Origin: Callaeas wilsoni
Lineage: Eukaryota > Chordata > Aves > Passeriformes > Callaeidae
DNA: 64,000 nucleotides
NCBI GenBank assembly: GCA_013398955.1
Contig: VWPU01002169.1
Span: 124,001-188,000, forward strand
Direction: 5' to 3'
The position numbers were made by a program, and so were the translations under genes. Shown piece by piece: positions 49,261 through 62,162 of this stretch. Every line of letters begins with the position of its first letter. The stretch's first letter is position 1. The notes beneath the pieces are model-generated. The model saw nothing but the letters and a program-made list of their open reading frames with translations. It was not told the origin of the DNA and did no database searches.

Positions 49261-52200
49261 TCCTAAATGTTTGCTGGCCACATGAAGGAGGATCTTGACA
49301 GTTTTTCAGACAGAGAAAATAAAAACATAAATCCTGTAAACCAGAAGTGGTTTAGCCATTGGAGCTGTCACAAATACCTTGATGGTGATGGGTCAGGACT
49401 CCCCGAGGGCAGGAGTGGGAACGGAGCTGCAGGAAGGGTGAGCAAACCCCCCAGCAGGTGCATGTTGGTGTTTTCCTGTGCGGGCAGAGCCCTGATGATT
49501 TCCCCGATGGGACACTTCACACGATGATCTGCATGCACAGAGCTGCCTGTGAGCTGCCTCTCTGCCTGCATGCCATTAATTCCAGGTTCATTGCTGCTCT
49601 TTCCTAAATGCTCTGGCTTGCTGTACTGACCTAGCGCTGACATTACAGGAAAAGCAAGGGGCTGGTGGGTTTCTTATCGCTGTGTTGGTCCTTCACAGCA
49701 TGAGAGGTGCGCTTGTTCCTCCGTTTTGAGTTTTCCAAGGACAGGCATTTGTGATGTCAGGACTGCTTGGAGGATCCCTGAGCTCTGGCCAGGGACCTCC
49801 TGGATGGATGACAGGAGCGCTCGGCTCCGGAGCACACACTGCAGCAGAGGTGTAGGACAGGCTCAGGAGCAGACACACACCGGCCATGAGCTCAGGGCAC
49901 GGGTGGCAGTGGGAGAAGGGAAATGGGATTGCTGCAGGCAGACAAGGTCTGGAGGGGCCCAAAGGGACACGGGAGCTGGGGGAGTCACGGCAGGCGTGTG
50001 GAAAGCTAAGTGGGAAGAAGGGCAACTTTTCAAGGACACAGTGGTGGGAAGGGAGGTAGGATTTGTTTTCAAATCAGATTTTTGTTTTGTATCTGGAGAG
50101 TTATGTTGTTCTTGTTTAGGATTTTGTGTTCACTTTGGAGACTGAAGCCTTTGCATGCTCGGGCATGGTGTCCCTGAAGGCTGCTCCCTGCCACGGCTGC
50201 CCTCCGGCTGGCTCCAAGGCTGCCTGCCGGGTGCTCTCCCTGGCTTCCCAGCTCCTCACCTGCATCCCCAGCGGAGTTTGTTCCTAACCTAGCACCAGCA
50301 AAACCATTACTAGAGCTCGGCATGCCCCTCACACTCAGCATTATGAGATGAGGATCTACGGATGCACCCAGGCTGCTGCAATTTTCCAAGGGGACAACAG
50401 GTCCTGGTCTTTTCTTCAGGAAACCCAAGCAATCTCCTGCCTGGGTTTATCCCTGTCAATGCTCAGTGTTGCTAGAGGAACAATCAGTTATTTGAATGTC
50501 CTAAGAAATAATTTTAGCCCTGAAATGTTTTTATTTTTGTTCATTTTCTTGGAGTTAGCTGGACCAGATAATGAGCATATCTAACTAACCATTTCCTTCT
50601 TGCAGCTAAGTGGGTAGTTGCTAGAGATTAAGAGAGAATAAATATTCCTGTAACTCTTTACTAAAAATTTCAATATTTATTGCAACCACAAATATGCTTT
50701 TCTTATATCTTAGTTACTTCTTACATATTTCTTCTGTTACGGTGACAAGAGTGCAAACTCATGTTACTGCATAAGCTACGACCATCGAAGGACTGTTTTC
50801 TGATGGGCACTTCCCTGCCTCTGGTTCCTTCTGTCACTGCCCACAGCTGCCTGTGAGGATGCTGTGACTCCTCACAGAACTCACTCCAGAACTGCCCTCG
50901 AGCCCTGCTCTTCCAGGCACTACTCAGAGCAGGAGTGCTACTGCAGCAGAGGAAAATGGGGTTTGGAGGCAATTGAGACACAGACTGCGTTTGGAGCACT
51001 GGAAGAGGCAGTGTCAATGCTGGGTGACAAGTGTCCTGTGAAATCAGGTATTTCAAGGCGGCTTTGGGACCTCCTTCTGTCCTCAGCTCTCCAAGTTCTT
51101 ATCGTGACTTATTGAGGTCTGTTATTTGTGCACTTCACGGGTTGCTATGGAATTCATTAGGCTGAGTTGTGAATGCAGAGAGCAGTTGCTTTCAAAAGAG
51201 AAAGAAATATGGTTTGTAGGGCTGCCTACAGATTTAAGACATGCAAATTCTGTTTCTTGGAACCTTTAAAAAATTATATTTTTTCCCATATTTCCTCTCC
51301 ATCCTTTGAATTCGGAGAATTTTGCTTTCTCATTATTTCTTTTGGGAAGCATTATGTGAGAATAACAAGAGAGAAACTCATGTCTGACAACTCTCCCAAT
51401 TTCCTCTTCAGTGTACACAAGAGGCACTTCCTAAAAGCAGCAGCATCCTCCATACATGTGTAAATTAATTTGGGTTTTTTTAGTAATGCAGGAAGTGTTT
51501 GCATTGTTTTGGGGAGGGATTTATTCAAATATAAAAAAACAAATAGAAGTTTCCTGTTTGAGGTCTATTACTGTGAGCAGAAGGGACAGCAGAAGCTTAC
51601 CTGGAGCAGGATCCGTGAACCTTGGGGGATTTTAGGCAGGTAAGACTTCAGAGAACCAGACAGAGCAGCAAGATCATGTTTGGGGCTTACACGCAGACAT
51701 CTCAGTTCCCATCTTTGAAACTGGGAATGCAGGCAGCTGCTGCCAGAGTCTGGGAAGTCTTGGATCAGAAAAGGGCCTAGCAGGGAACCAGACACCTGTG
51801 AAGGTGGGAGGTGGAGGAAGTGCTCACTGGGAAATAAGGTCAGGCTTGGTTTTTACATAACAGCTCAGCAATATAGGTTCATGTTTTCTGATTGCAAAAG
51901 AGCCTTTGACTAATTTGATCTGTGTGATGGGACAAGAAATAAGCCAGGGCTGGGGTAGTTTTAGATTTTACCAAGGAAGATTTAGTTACAGAACTGGAAA
52001 GACTGGAAAAGGGAAATGGGTGGAAAAGCAATATTTCTAGATTGCTTAGCTAAAGAACAGTCTCAGTGCAGTTGGATAACAGTTACAGATGGAATTTGAT
52101 ACATGAAAAGAAATACAGTTCTGGATGATGACCAAGCAATGTTCTTCAGAGTCTCATAAAAGCAAAGTAAAAATAGGATTGTTAGAAGAGAATTTGATCT

Positions 52201-52869
52201 CAAAAATATTGGAAAGTATTTTTCTAACAGAACACCTAAAGGAAAGTGAAAAGAGAGGCTACCCAGAGACTAGCTGTGTTGAGATCTTTCTGCAAACAGA
52301 TAGTAGAGTTATCACTTCTTTACCAGAAGAATTTTGTAAATTCCTTAGGGATAGTTTTCATCTGTATCCAAAGGAGGAAGTCAAGTTCAATACATTGACA
52401 TAATGCAAAAAGGCAAACTGAAAGACAGAGACGGATAAGCCAGAAAGCCAATAGATCCTCATACCATGTTTTGACAAATTCTAAGTATGAAAGATTTTAA
52501 TATGCCCCTGGGTACTTTCAGCCATCCCTAGATCTGCTTACCAAGGCTGTGACATTTTCCAAATGACCTCTCTACTTCTAGTAATCCTAAATCCTGTTCA
52601 AAAGCATGTTGTTGCTATGTCGGAATATTAAGTTCCAGGCAAGGTAATGGATTACATTTTGAAGAGCTGCATGATCACACTCATCTGTGCTAGTTAAACC
52701 TTGATTTTTACCTTGGCTGGATTAGTTTAAAACTGACAAAACATCTCTGGCTTGAGCTGGAGGAGGATCTCAGACTTGCAAGCAATGCAAAGGCACAGCC
52801 AGGTGGAAGATGTCTCGGCTTCAATGTCAGTGTTGCAGGTGCTTTATATCCTTTATTTCACACTTCCTT

Positions 52870-52889
52870 CCAACCCAACCCAACCCAAA
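52870..52889. repeat. (CCAAC)n short tandem repeat
   Basis: About three and a half CCAAC units following CACTTCCTT. Confidence 0.85.
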
Positions 52890-55745
52890 AGCCTACACGT
52901 TCACGAAGTAACACTGTAAAGAGGTATTTCTGGTTCTGAGCATCTATAAAAGTGTCAGCTTTGCAGCCAGGGCAGTAACTGTAACCTGCTTTTATAGAAG
53001 TGGCACGGAAGCGTGGGGCAGCACAAGTGCTGCCTGGTGGCCACACTGCCATCAGCAGTGCGAGCAAGAGCTGGGCCCAGCACCCCTGGTCCAGGCTCTG
53101 GTGCAAACTGCTGCAGCCAGTCATCGAGGGGCAATGAGTGGTGGATGAGTTTGGAAAACCCAGCCAAGAAGCAAAATTTAAACAAAAGTATGCTATTTCC
53201 TGGCAACTAGCAAAGCTAAATTAAGGCGGCCAATTCCTGATAAAATCACAGCAGGGAAAGCAGAACAAGCAAACCAGAACTCTGTTTTGCAGTTGGATCC
53301 TGTGCTATTTTTAAGTCATCCTGACAGCTCGTTAAATGCCAGTCTGGAGAGCAGCTCCCAGTATTGACTCTCACTTCAGACGTTTTCCACGGGAGGCTGT
53401 GCCCTGAGAAGATGATGACTAGCAGCAGAAGATGGCTAGCAGCAGAGTGCCCTTTCCATACGGGACCCAGACCCTGCAGCAGCCCGGCGACTCGGGCTGT
53501 GTGTCTGTAAACCTTCCCTGTTAGTTCTCCAGATGGTCTCAGCATTGTCGCACGCTCAGAATGTGCTGCGTAATTTTGAGTGACATATTTTGATGTTTCC
53601 AGACCTGTGTGCTCTCTGTGGAACACACTTTGCAGTAAATACGAGTTACACTGGCACCCTGCAGAGGTCTTGGCTGGCCCTCTGAGGGACTGTCGGGCAT
53701 CCTCGTGCCCAGTCACTGCCAGTGCACCACTTCAAGCAGTAAGATAAGGAATTTTCTGAATATCCAAATATATTTACAACTCTGGGAAAAGGAAAAAGAA
53801 AAAAGTTGAAACAGTTGTCCTAACTTCTTGGGAGGGACGTGCTATTCACACCTCCTAAGCTGCTAGCACACTTAGGTGCTTGTGTTAGGAGCGGGCGTTA
53901 CCAGTCTCTGCCAGTGGAAGACAGCACAGCCTGTCTCTTCTCTCCAGCCATGGGTGCATTGCATTGTCTGTAAAACTTCTTGTGACAGACTTTGAATAAG
54001 CTGGGAATGTCAATGGCAGAGCTGGATTGAGAATTCAAAAGACCATGTACAAAGGATCATAGGAAAGGAGTGTCTCCATTTTCCTCTATGAGGCTTTGTG
54101 GTACTTGCAGCCTCTCATTTTCTATTAGCGACATGTTCTGCAGAGTGAAGCAAAGCTTTCCTGTGCTTAATTCAGAGTAGCATCCCTGATGCCTTGTAAA
54201 TCTGGTAAGAATTGAGTACAGGAGCACAGAGTCCCAAGCATGATAATTCTGTAGATTTCTTTTTTCTATTGAAAATTTGTAGTATCAGAAGTTACCTTTG
54301 GAAAACAGAATCCGATCACAATATATTTTAATATGGTGTAAGTGAAACCACATAGTAATTAATGTCTTTTTGAATGCAGAAATCTTTTGTTAAATCTAAA
54401 TCTTTTCCTAGTCCTACTTTAGGCAGTATTTTAAGGGGTGGAGTTTGGTTTAGCCCCATGGGAGTTCCATTACAAACCTCTGAGCATTTACACTCTCAGA
54501 GTGGGGACAGCAGTGCCCAGAAAGGATGGCTGGAGCAGGGGCACAGCAGGGGGAACCTGTGCCACCAGGCAGCATGGGAGGGCACTGGGACCAGCTGGTG
54601 CCTGATCTCCGGCCATCCGTGCAAACATCAGTGTGCCAGGAGACAGAACCGAGATGAGTTCACTGCTTTGTGCAGTTTTCTTCCTAAGCAAGGACTCTGC
54701 ACAGCTTTTAGGATGATATTAATTGGTTTGTACTTAACATACAAATTAGTTTTGAAACAACATCATGACAGTGACTTGCCTCATCAAAGCATGTTAAAAG
54801 GAGACTAATACGCTGAGTGGTTTGAATAATTTTATCCTTGTTTATTTTTGCTGTACTTAGTAATATCAAGGAAAAAAATTGATAGAAAGACTTTCCCTGA
54901 TTGGTACTTTCTGTCTAAATGGAAAGTGGATGATTAATTGTTGGTAGGTGACTTTTTTAGCATGAACTCTTGCTTTATCCATATATGCAGTTGGGGAAGC
55001 AATATAATTGATTAGTTAAAGTGTTATTTGCAAATGCATCTGAAAGCATTTTGGTGCTTGAGACAACTCAGTTAAAAATTCCATGTTTCCAAGTAGACTG
55101 ATACACTGGCTGTTCAGTGGACAGCCTTGAGATTTTGGCTACCAGATGCTAAGCAGGGCATTTCCGAGTCTCCTTTCTATGAGTTAGGAGGTACTACCAT
55201 TTACTGAGCCAAACCACCTGTCTGCATGATCTATCTCAAAATCCATGCTTGGGCTTTTTCATGCAGGCTCCTTCAGGAGAAGCTGTTTCAAACTCTGTCC
55301 AAATTCAGAGGCGTGGTCCAGCCTGCCGTTAGCGAGAGGTCTGGTGACCTTTTGTGCTCTGCTCACCTATTGCTTCTTTAGTGGTCTTCAAAGTGAACAA
55401 GAGCCAAAAACCTGCATCTAGAAATGCCCTTAGCCAACCTTGTGAGAGAAGCAGACAGCTCTGAAACCTCCTGTAATTCATTTCCAAGACACTGTGGTGA
55501 CAGTGAAACTGTCTGCCTTCATTTGAAGTCCGTTTCCATTGGGAGGGAGAAGCCACACGTTTTGTGGCGAGCCACAAACCCAGACCAGGCTGTTCCTCTG
55601 CAGCTTGGCCGGCCCAGGCTGAAGCCCAGGGTGTGTTATGGAAGCACTCCCCAGACCCCAGGGACTTTTGGGACACCATGTGAGGGCACAGCCCTCTGCC
55701 CTGAGCACTTCTCCTGGAACACTGCATGTGTTTGGCTTTCATGTC

Positions 55746-55809
55746 TGCTCACACCTTGCTACACGTGCTCACACCTTGCTGCACGTGCTCACACCTTGCT
55801 GCACGCGCT
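55746..55809. repeat. 20-bp minisatellite, 3.2 copies
   Basis: The unit TGCTCACACCTTGCTGCACG is repeated three times at 55,746, 55,766 and 55,786, with one substitution in the first copy (CTACACG), followed by a partial fourth unit. It lies inside a + frame of 153 codons (55,424-55,885). Because 20 is not a multiple of three, each copy is read in a different frame, which argues that the frame is not under coding selection. Confidence 0.92.
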
Positions 55810-58800
55810 CCTGAGTGCCCACGGAGGGTCTGCTGGAGTTCTACCGAGCAGCTGCATCCTCATCACTGTCACTTCCAGCCTCTGAGCACCCACAGGGCTC
55901 TCTTTCATCCTAAAGAGAAAGCAGGGGGGTTCAGGGGGTTGCCAAAGCCAAATGGAGTGATCTCTGAGCTTACTTTTGTTCTGGTGTTGGTTTCTGTGCC
56001 TCATTAAATGTGCTGATTTCTCTCCCTGCATTTCATCCTGCCTTGTAATGTGGCAGTGGTACAGGGTCATGCACCAAAATCTGAGAAGTCATCTTGGGGA
56101 AGAATTGAATATTATTAAAACCCATCAGAATTATTTATAATTTTAGATAGCTTAAATAGTGAGGTTAGTATCCTTTTTAGATACATAAAAGTCTCGGTGA
56201 AAGCGTTCACATCATTAATTTCAGTTGAATGCCAGTGGAATTCAGCCCTGTGCAGGGAATCATCACAGGACCCATGTGGCATTTTTTTACTGTTTTGGAG
56301 AACTGACAGAGAAAACAGAGAAGGGAAGAACCTTCAGTCACTAATTAATCCCTTCTACTGCTCCAAGTGAGCATATGAAGCTGAAACACTCTCAAGACAG
56401 TGTTTGTCTCTCTCTTCTATGCGAGAAGCAGGTTTCCTCCGGCACACTGTAAATCTCAGACAAATGTCTGACCTCATCTGCTGCTCTGTCTTTGAGGCAG
56501 GAATTTGTGGTACTTGTCATGTAGTCAGCATGAAGGACCTGTTATTGGAAGTATGTCCAACATTTAATTTCAAGATAAATTAGCATTGCTTATGAAATAT
56601 TGTGGCTAACTGGAAGAGGGAATGAAGGTGTCATTATGAACAGCTGCTTGTATCAAGCATATCTCACCTTTCATCTGTGCAGGTCATGCATTTCTTGCCA
56701 ATAATGTGTAAATAATATCCTGTGCTGTGGCACAAGTAGTACAAATACTGTAGAACATCAACAGAGGCAGAATGCAAACCTCTGTTTTAATGCTGAAAAC
56801 TTTGGTGCTGCTGCTGCGACTTCTTGTCACCAGTTATGACACTAGCTGACTTTGTCCTCCATAACAAAATAATGTACTTCTTATGTTTATCCCTTTCTAA
56901 TCCTTTCATGTTCCCCAGATTAAACACTTCCTGTGCTAGTAAAAAATGAATGTATTTAGTGATCAGCTTGAACATCAAATGTGAAGCCATATCATCTCCA
57001 GAAGGCACCAACAAACTTCTGAGGACATAAAAATGCCCTGAGAGCCCAGTGCTACAAGTCTATACCTAATTTTATGTGCTAAAACTCTGTCTGTGTGGTG
57101 TCAGCACAACCAATGCCTGCAGAGCAGCCAGGCAGCTCTGATGTTTTACTCCCACTTTGTTGAGTTGGGGGTTTTTATTATGCATTTAATAACAGCTGTG
57201 CTCCGGTGGCCTTGATTGCTAAAATTGATGTCTGTTTACAGTGCCATTATTAGCATCCAAGTACATGTTGTTATTATGTTGTTTTTAACATCTTGCAGCC
57301 ATACAGCTGAAGGTTTCCATTTAACACACTTGGGTGCACAGTATGCAGCATAGGATAGGATAATGAAACTCCATCTTCCCAGTTTTATTGGCCTAATCAT
57401 CTGTATCTCTTTATTAGTTTATTAAAACATTCCTTCCCTCCCAGCCTATCAAAATGATACTGCCTAATGCACAGAGTGAGTTACCTTTACTTTAGTGTCA
57501 CTGAGTGTGAGGTGTTTTGAGGTTTTTTTTAATGAAATCTTTGTATTTTGGGAAGTTCATTTTCCTTATCAAATTCCATCATTTATGACTCAGTAAGTCC
57601 TGATGACAGTGTGTTGAAGTGGATCCTTTCCCATCACACGGTACCTACATGGTTAACTCAGATCTGAATTGGATTTTATCTTCCTTGCCATAGCTCTTAA
57701 CTTCAGTTCCTTACCCACAGACTGCTTTTAATTTCCACTTAGAGCATCTTCTATCCTCTCCTACTCTCTGCTACATTCTATATCCCTTGCATAGGTATAA
57801 CCACAGAGAAGGGGTTGGCATCAAAGGAAGAAAACAATTTCATACATTCCTACATTGAAAGGCACTTTAGCTACATGTCAGATTAAAGCTTCTTTCCCCA
57901 AAATGCGTTACCCCAGGGTAGGAGGGTTCAGAGACCCACAAGCAGCCAGTACCTTGCTCCTTCTATAGGGGAAACATCACCTTTTTGCAGTTAAATGTTT
58001 GCAAGAGGCACTAATGTGACATTATTTTACTCCTTTTTGAAATCCTGAAATGTTGTGTTAGAGAGATACTGGTATTGTGTTAGAAATGTATCTCGTAATA
58101 ATAGCTCAATATTTTTACAGGCATCTGTGAATGGGTGTCATATTTGTGGTTTCATTATTTTCTTATTCCTTCTATTGCTTCACTGTTGTTTTCTCAGAAC
58201 AGTTTCAGGGGCTTTAGGAGTTGTGTTTTGAGAAAAAGACTTTATTGAGGGTTTTGCAGTGCTGAGTCTAAATTGATCCTTTTCCAGAGTCACCTATCAG
58301 TGTCACAGTGCATTTCTTGCAGCTTCACGTCCTGGCTGGCCCCTAAAAGGAACTTCCAAAGTACACTCATTGCCAGGAGAGTTTTCACATTTACCCTTGC
58401 ACACATGCACAGAATTTGGGAGTAGATTCCCAAGTAGTTGCATCGAGATCTTTTTAAGTACTCAGATATGAGTATGCTTTGCATAATAATTATATATAGA
58501 TGTAATTGCTGAAGTCTTGAAAATATGAATGTATGAATGTCTCAATAGATGATTCCATTAATTCATGCCAAGTGCAATAATGGTCCTTGCTGTGTTTCAC
58601 ATCCACCTCCCTGCAAAATGGATTTTTATATTTAACAAAAGGTGCATATTTATGCACAATTCTATTTGTGCTTGTGGAGTAAAAGCAGGAGAAACACTTG
58701 AATGGGAAAAGTTAACATCTTATTCATAGTTACAGGGAGCAGCGGGGAAAAAGTCGATACCAGCATTGGTATTGTCCAGTGTGACAAATGAAATTGTGAG

Positions 58801-59020
58801 CTCATGCAACACACTTGCTGTAAAATGACTTTTTGAAGTAGGTAGTAGAAAAAGAATCTGTTCACAGAATTCAATATTTGTACAGAAGTTCTTTGTTTCT
58901 GTTTTGAAGGCAAAACTTCAGTTTCACTGAATTGTTTCTGCTGGTGTTTGCGAGGCTGTCAGGACCAAAGCAATCCCTAGACAAAAAAAGACTGTCTGGC
59001 CCAGAAACTTGATCCCTTGA
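55810..59020. other. Single-copy DNA with a conserved-looking block, no recognised gene
   Basis: No gene or dispersed repeat is recognised. 57,150-57,430 stands out as complex, AT-rich sequence with clustered homeobox-type (ATTA, TTATTAG), E-box (CAGCTG) and GATA-like words, the appearance of a conserved enhancer. Frames are under 100 codons and unremarkable. Confidence 0.5.
57150..57430. promoter_or_regulatory. Possible conserved non-coding element
   Basis: The block is non-repetitive and AT-rich, without open frames of note. It contains TTTAATAACAGCTGTG, TGCCATTATTAGCATCC and GGCCTAATCATCTGTATC, with dense ATTA cores, an E-box and homeodomain/MEIS-like words. This is a judgement by appearance; conservation cannot be measured from one sequence. 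Confidence 0.2.
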
Positions 59021-59930
59021 TTCACAGGATCACAGAATGAACTAGATTGGAAAGGACCTCTAAGATGATCTAGTCCAGCCTATGACCTAACACCTCCTCA
59101 TCAACTAAACCATGGCACCGAGTGCCACATCCAGGGTTTTTTTAAACACATCCAGGGATGGTGACTCCACCACCTCCTTGGGCAGACGATTCCAGAGTGC
59201 AATCACTCTTTCAGTGAAGAATTTCTTTCTAACATCTAAGCTAAACTTCCCCTGGTGCAGCTTAAGACTGTGTCCTCTTGTTCTGTCAGTTGTTGCCTGG
59301 GAGCAGAGCCCGACACCCACCTGACTACAGCCACCTTTCAGGGAGCTGTAGAGAGTGATAAGGTCACCCCTGAGACTCCTTTTTTCCAGGCTGAACAACC
59401 CCAGCTCCCTCAGCCGTTCTTCACAGCGCTTGTGTTCCAAGCCCTTCACCAGCCTTGTTGCCTCCTCTGGACATGTTCAAGAATCCCAACGTCCTTCCTA
59501 CACTGAGGGGCCCAGAACTGGGCACAGCACTCAGGGTGCAGCCTCACCAGTGCTGAGTACAGGGGAGAATGACTTCCCTGCTCCTGCTGGCCACACCATT
59601 CCTGATCCAGGCCAGGAGGCCATTGGCCTTTTTGGCCACCTGGGCACACTGCTGGCTCATGTTTAGTTGGCTGTCAGTCAGTCCCCCCAGTCCCTTTCTG
59701 CCTGGCCACTGTCCAGCCGCTCTGTCCCCAGCCTGTAGCACTGCAGGGGTTGTTGTGGCCAAAGTGCAGGACTCAGCACTTGGACTTGTTAAATCTCATG
59801 GTATTGGACTCAGCCCATCTCTCCAGCCTGTCCAGGTCCCTTTGCAGAGCCCTCCTATCCTCCAACAGATCAACACATGCTTCCAGCTTGGTGTCATCTG
59901 CAAATTTACTGATAGTGAATTCATCAGTGT
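59021..59930 (-). mobile_element. CR1 LINE, 5'-truncated copy with RT fragment
   Basis: On the - strand the copy begins inside the reverse-transcriptase domain of ORF2. Codons for S K F A D D T K L lie near 59,887-59,910, and FADD (59,893-59,904) contains the two catalytic aspartates. The ORF2 C-terminal text continues to a TAG at 59,105-59,107: a 114-codon stretch contains [15 protein letters not shown], then [14 protein letters not shown] and [14 protein letters not shown]. The 3' untranslated end follows, with a GATCCTGTGA-type tail at 59,021. The frame is broken by a TGA shortly after the RT motif (K C stop V L H F G) and by at least one later shift. It is a non-autonomous relic and the best-preserved repeat here. 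The 5' limit is approximate. Confidence 0.95.
59105..59449 (-). pseudogene. CR1 ORF2 C-terminal remnant
   Basis: This is the longest uninterrupted piece of the element's ORF2, 114 codons from an internal ATG to the natural stop. It matches the family's C-terminal region ([13 protein letters not shown], then D R T R G, then W N R L P). The reverse-transcriptase part lies upstream in other frames, so no functional protein is expected. Confidence 0.85.
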
Positions 59931-61126
59931 TAGTTGATTCATCTTAAACTGCATTTTCTGTTTTGTTCCCACTGCCTTTATCAATCTCTCAGAAGCACTG
60001 TGTAAAGTGTTGGAAACCACTGCTAGCCCAAGACATGGCTCTGAAAGGAGCCCTTTGAGTAGCAGAAGGTATTTTGTGCTTCTGGAGAATGACTGGAGAG
60101 AAACACAGAGCCTGGGGCATCCCTGCACCTCGAGGAGAGGTTTTGCAGACCTGTGGTCTGTGCAGGATTTTATTTATCTTCCTAGTCAGTATTTAAAATA
60201 TCCCTTAAGAGCAATGTTTTTAATAACAGAGTATTCAGTGGAAAACGCTGTTTTATTATAATTTTACGGTATGTTTCTGTTTTCAAATGTAAAGTAAATG
60301 CCAAGAAATTCTATTTTGAGATTGTTTTAAATTCTAGAAATATGAGACTCTACCTCATAAATGCTTTAAAATACTGAAGACTTTAACCTGTGAACTTGCA
60401 AAACTATTTTGCAAGGCATTTCTGATTTCTCAGTATCATCTCTGCAGGCCAGCTTGAGTCGAAAGAGGAAAGGACATCTGGGTAACTGCAAAGGTGGGTG
60501 TTACACACACCTGTGTGGGGTAACTGCAGGTACACTTACCACAGTGATGGTGTTTCATAAATCACTTTTATAATATCCCAGTGTTCCCGGCAGTTTAGTG
60601 CCAATAGTGAGGGGAAAAGGTACAAAAGGATGTATCCAAAGTTATCTTGGAGTTCTCTTGGTGTGATATAGGACAGAAGTGCTACTGCCATGCTTTCATT
60701 CAAGTCTCACCTCTCTCATGACCTTTTGGTTCAGGGTAGCAAATCTTATGCAAAGCTTTGCATTTTGTTGTGTTTTAGTTACATATTCTACCTCTTGGTC
60801 AGGTTCAAATGCAGCCTCACAGCTTTAAACTTACCCAAACAAGATTTCCAACTTTGGAGTTTAAATCAAGTCAGCCGTGAGACAAGAGTCCTAAAGAAAC
60901 CCAGAGACCTCACAGGGAGCTCTGGTGGTGTCCCTGCACCAACACCTGGAGGATTCGTGTACTTGCAGTAGGTCGTGGTGCATTTCAGAGATGTGGCATG
61001 GGTCCTGGGTAGGAGTGGGCCATCGGAGGCCCTGTGCTCTTAGCTGATAACCAGTTCTGGCCAGACATTGCTTCAGCCTGTTACAGGGCAGGGGATAAAT
61101 GGTCCTTCCATTTGGATGGAGTATTT

Positions 61127-61160
61127 GTGTTTGCACGAAAATCACAGTGTTTGCACGAAA
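61127..61160. repeat. 20-bp-period duplication of GTGTTTGCACGAAA
   Basis: Two identical 14-bp copies start 20 bp apart, separated by ATCACA. Confidence 0.85.
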
Positions 61161-62062
61161 TTTCCCTTTTCTGAAAGCAACTGCTGAGCATCATCCACAT
61201 GGAAATGAGGGGCTCTCCTCAACTGTCTCATTGTGTTAACTACAATGGAATACTTCTTGCAAAGCCCTGCATGAATTTCATGAGTAACAGTACCTAGTGA
61301 GAAAAAAGTCATTAAAATCTTTCCAAAATATAGTAAGTGTCACCTGTGTGCACCATGTTTTTCCAACTTGGCCTCTTATGTAAAAGAGTGGCAAAATGTC
61401 AACTGGAAGTAAATCTCTGTGCTCAGGCCTGTCACACAAGCAGAGACATCTCAAGCGTGAACAGTTGCTTCAAGCAGTGTTGTCATTGTAGTCTTGAAAC
61501 TTTCCTCTAAACCTTGGAGTGACCCATCCACAGTGTCCCTGTCCAAATCCAAGCTGGCTGGCGGGCCAGGGAGACCAAATCTTCTGATCAGTAGTGAATT
61601 AAAATTCTTTTAGATAAAAAACTGATACTGTTTACATGTGTTAGTCATTAGCATTTATTAAACAGAGCTGTGAGGAGGCATCAGAAGACACATTATCAGT
61701 TACTTCACCCTGTGGAAAAGATGGATGTATAATAACCCCATCCCAGGGTTTGATTTTTTTCCTGCAAGAAGAAGAAATAATCTCAGGAGGGAAACTGTTG
61801 GTTTGAAAATTCACAACGGCCAAGGTTCAAAGAGGTAAAGGCAAGTTTGTTGTAGGACAGATTTTTCCTTTTCTTTGAAAAATACAGAAATCATTTGCTT
61901 GGTCATACTGTACCAGAGCTGTGCACAGAGGCAACTGGATATTTGCTTGGCTGCTTTTCTTGTTTCTAGTGGAAATACAAATGAAAACTATAAACCATTA
62001 ATCATCAATTTAGTTTTGCTAAGTATTGAGCAGCATTTAAAAACAATTACTTTGCTTCACAG

Positions 62063-62162
62063 CAGAAGTCGTTAGAGGAGAGGGATTTAACAGCTGCTTC
62101 AGCTTGGGATTTGTACAAGAGCAGGCTTATTTCTTGGTTACATGGTAGGAGTTACAAAACAG
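62063..62162 (+). other. Splice-bounded 100-bp open segment, exon candidate
   Basis: The acceptor-like AATTACTTTGCTTCACAG is followed by 33 open codons (Q K S L E E R D L T A A S A W D L Y K S ...) plus one base, then TACAAAACAG|GTAAAATT. The composition looks protein-like and both boundary signals are acceptable. The family is unknown and no partner exon was found. An ATG frame starting inside it (62,111) runs on across the donor, so splicing is not needed to explain the openness. Confidence 0.18.

Larger units (their letters stand above)
40049..55745. other. Single-copy DNA, no recognised gene
   Basis: Nearly 16 kb without a recognised gene or dispersed repeat. GC-richer patches at 41,570-41,740, 47,930-48,260, 48,590-48,780, 49,370-50,330 and 53,000-53,130 produce overlapping frames on both strands, up to 161 codons (47,806-48,291 -). 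At 42,460 an acceptor-like TTTCTTTTTAG is followed by two frames that both stay open for more than 50 codons. On the - strand, 50,260-50,375 is open between a weak acceptor and a good donor (GATGCAG|GTGAGG). The 92-codon frame at 52,125-52,403 (+) is lysine- and glutamate-rich but unrecognised. Small repeats are listed separately. Confidence 0.5.

Noticed and set aside
52125..52403. 92-codon lysine/glutamate-rich + frame
   Set aside because: No recognised family, no promoter or splice context; its composition follows the A-rich DNA.
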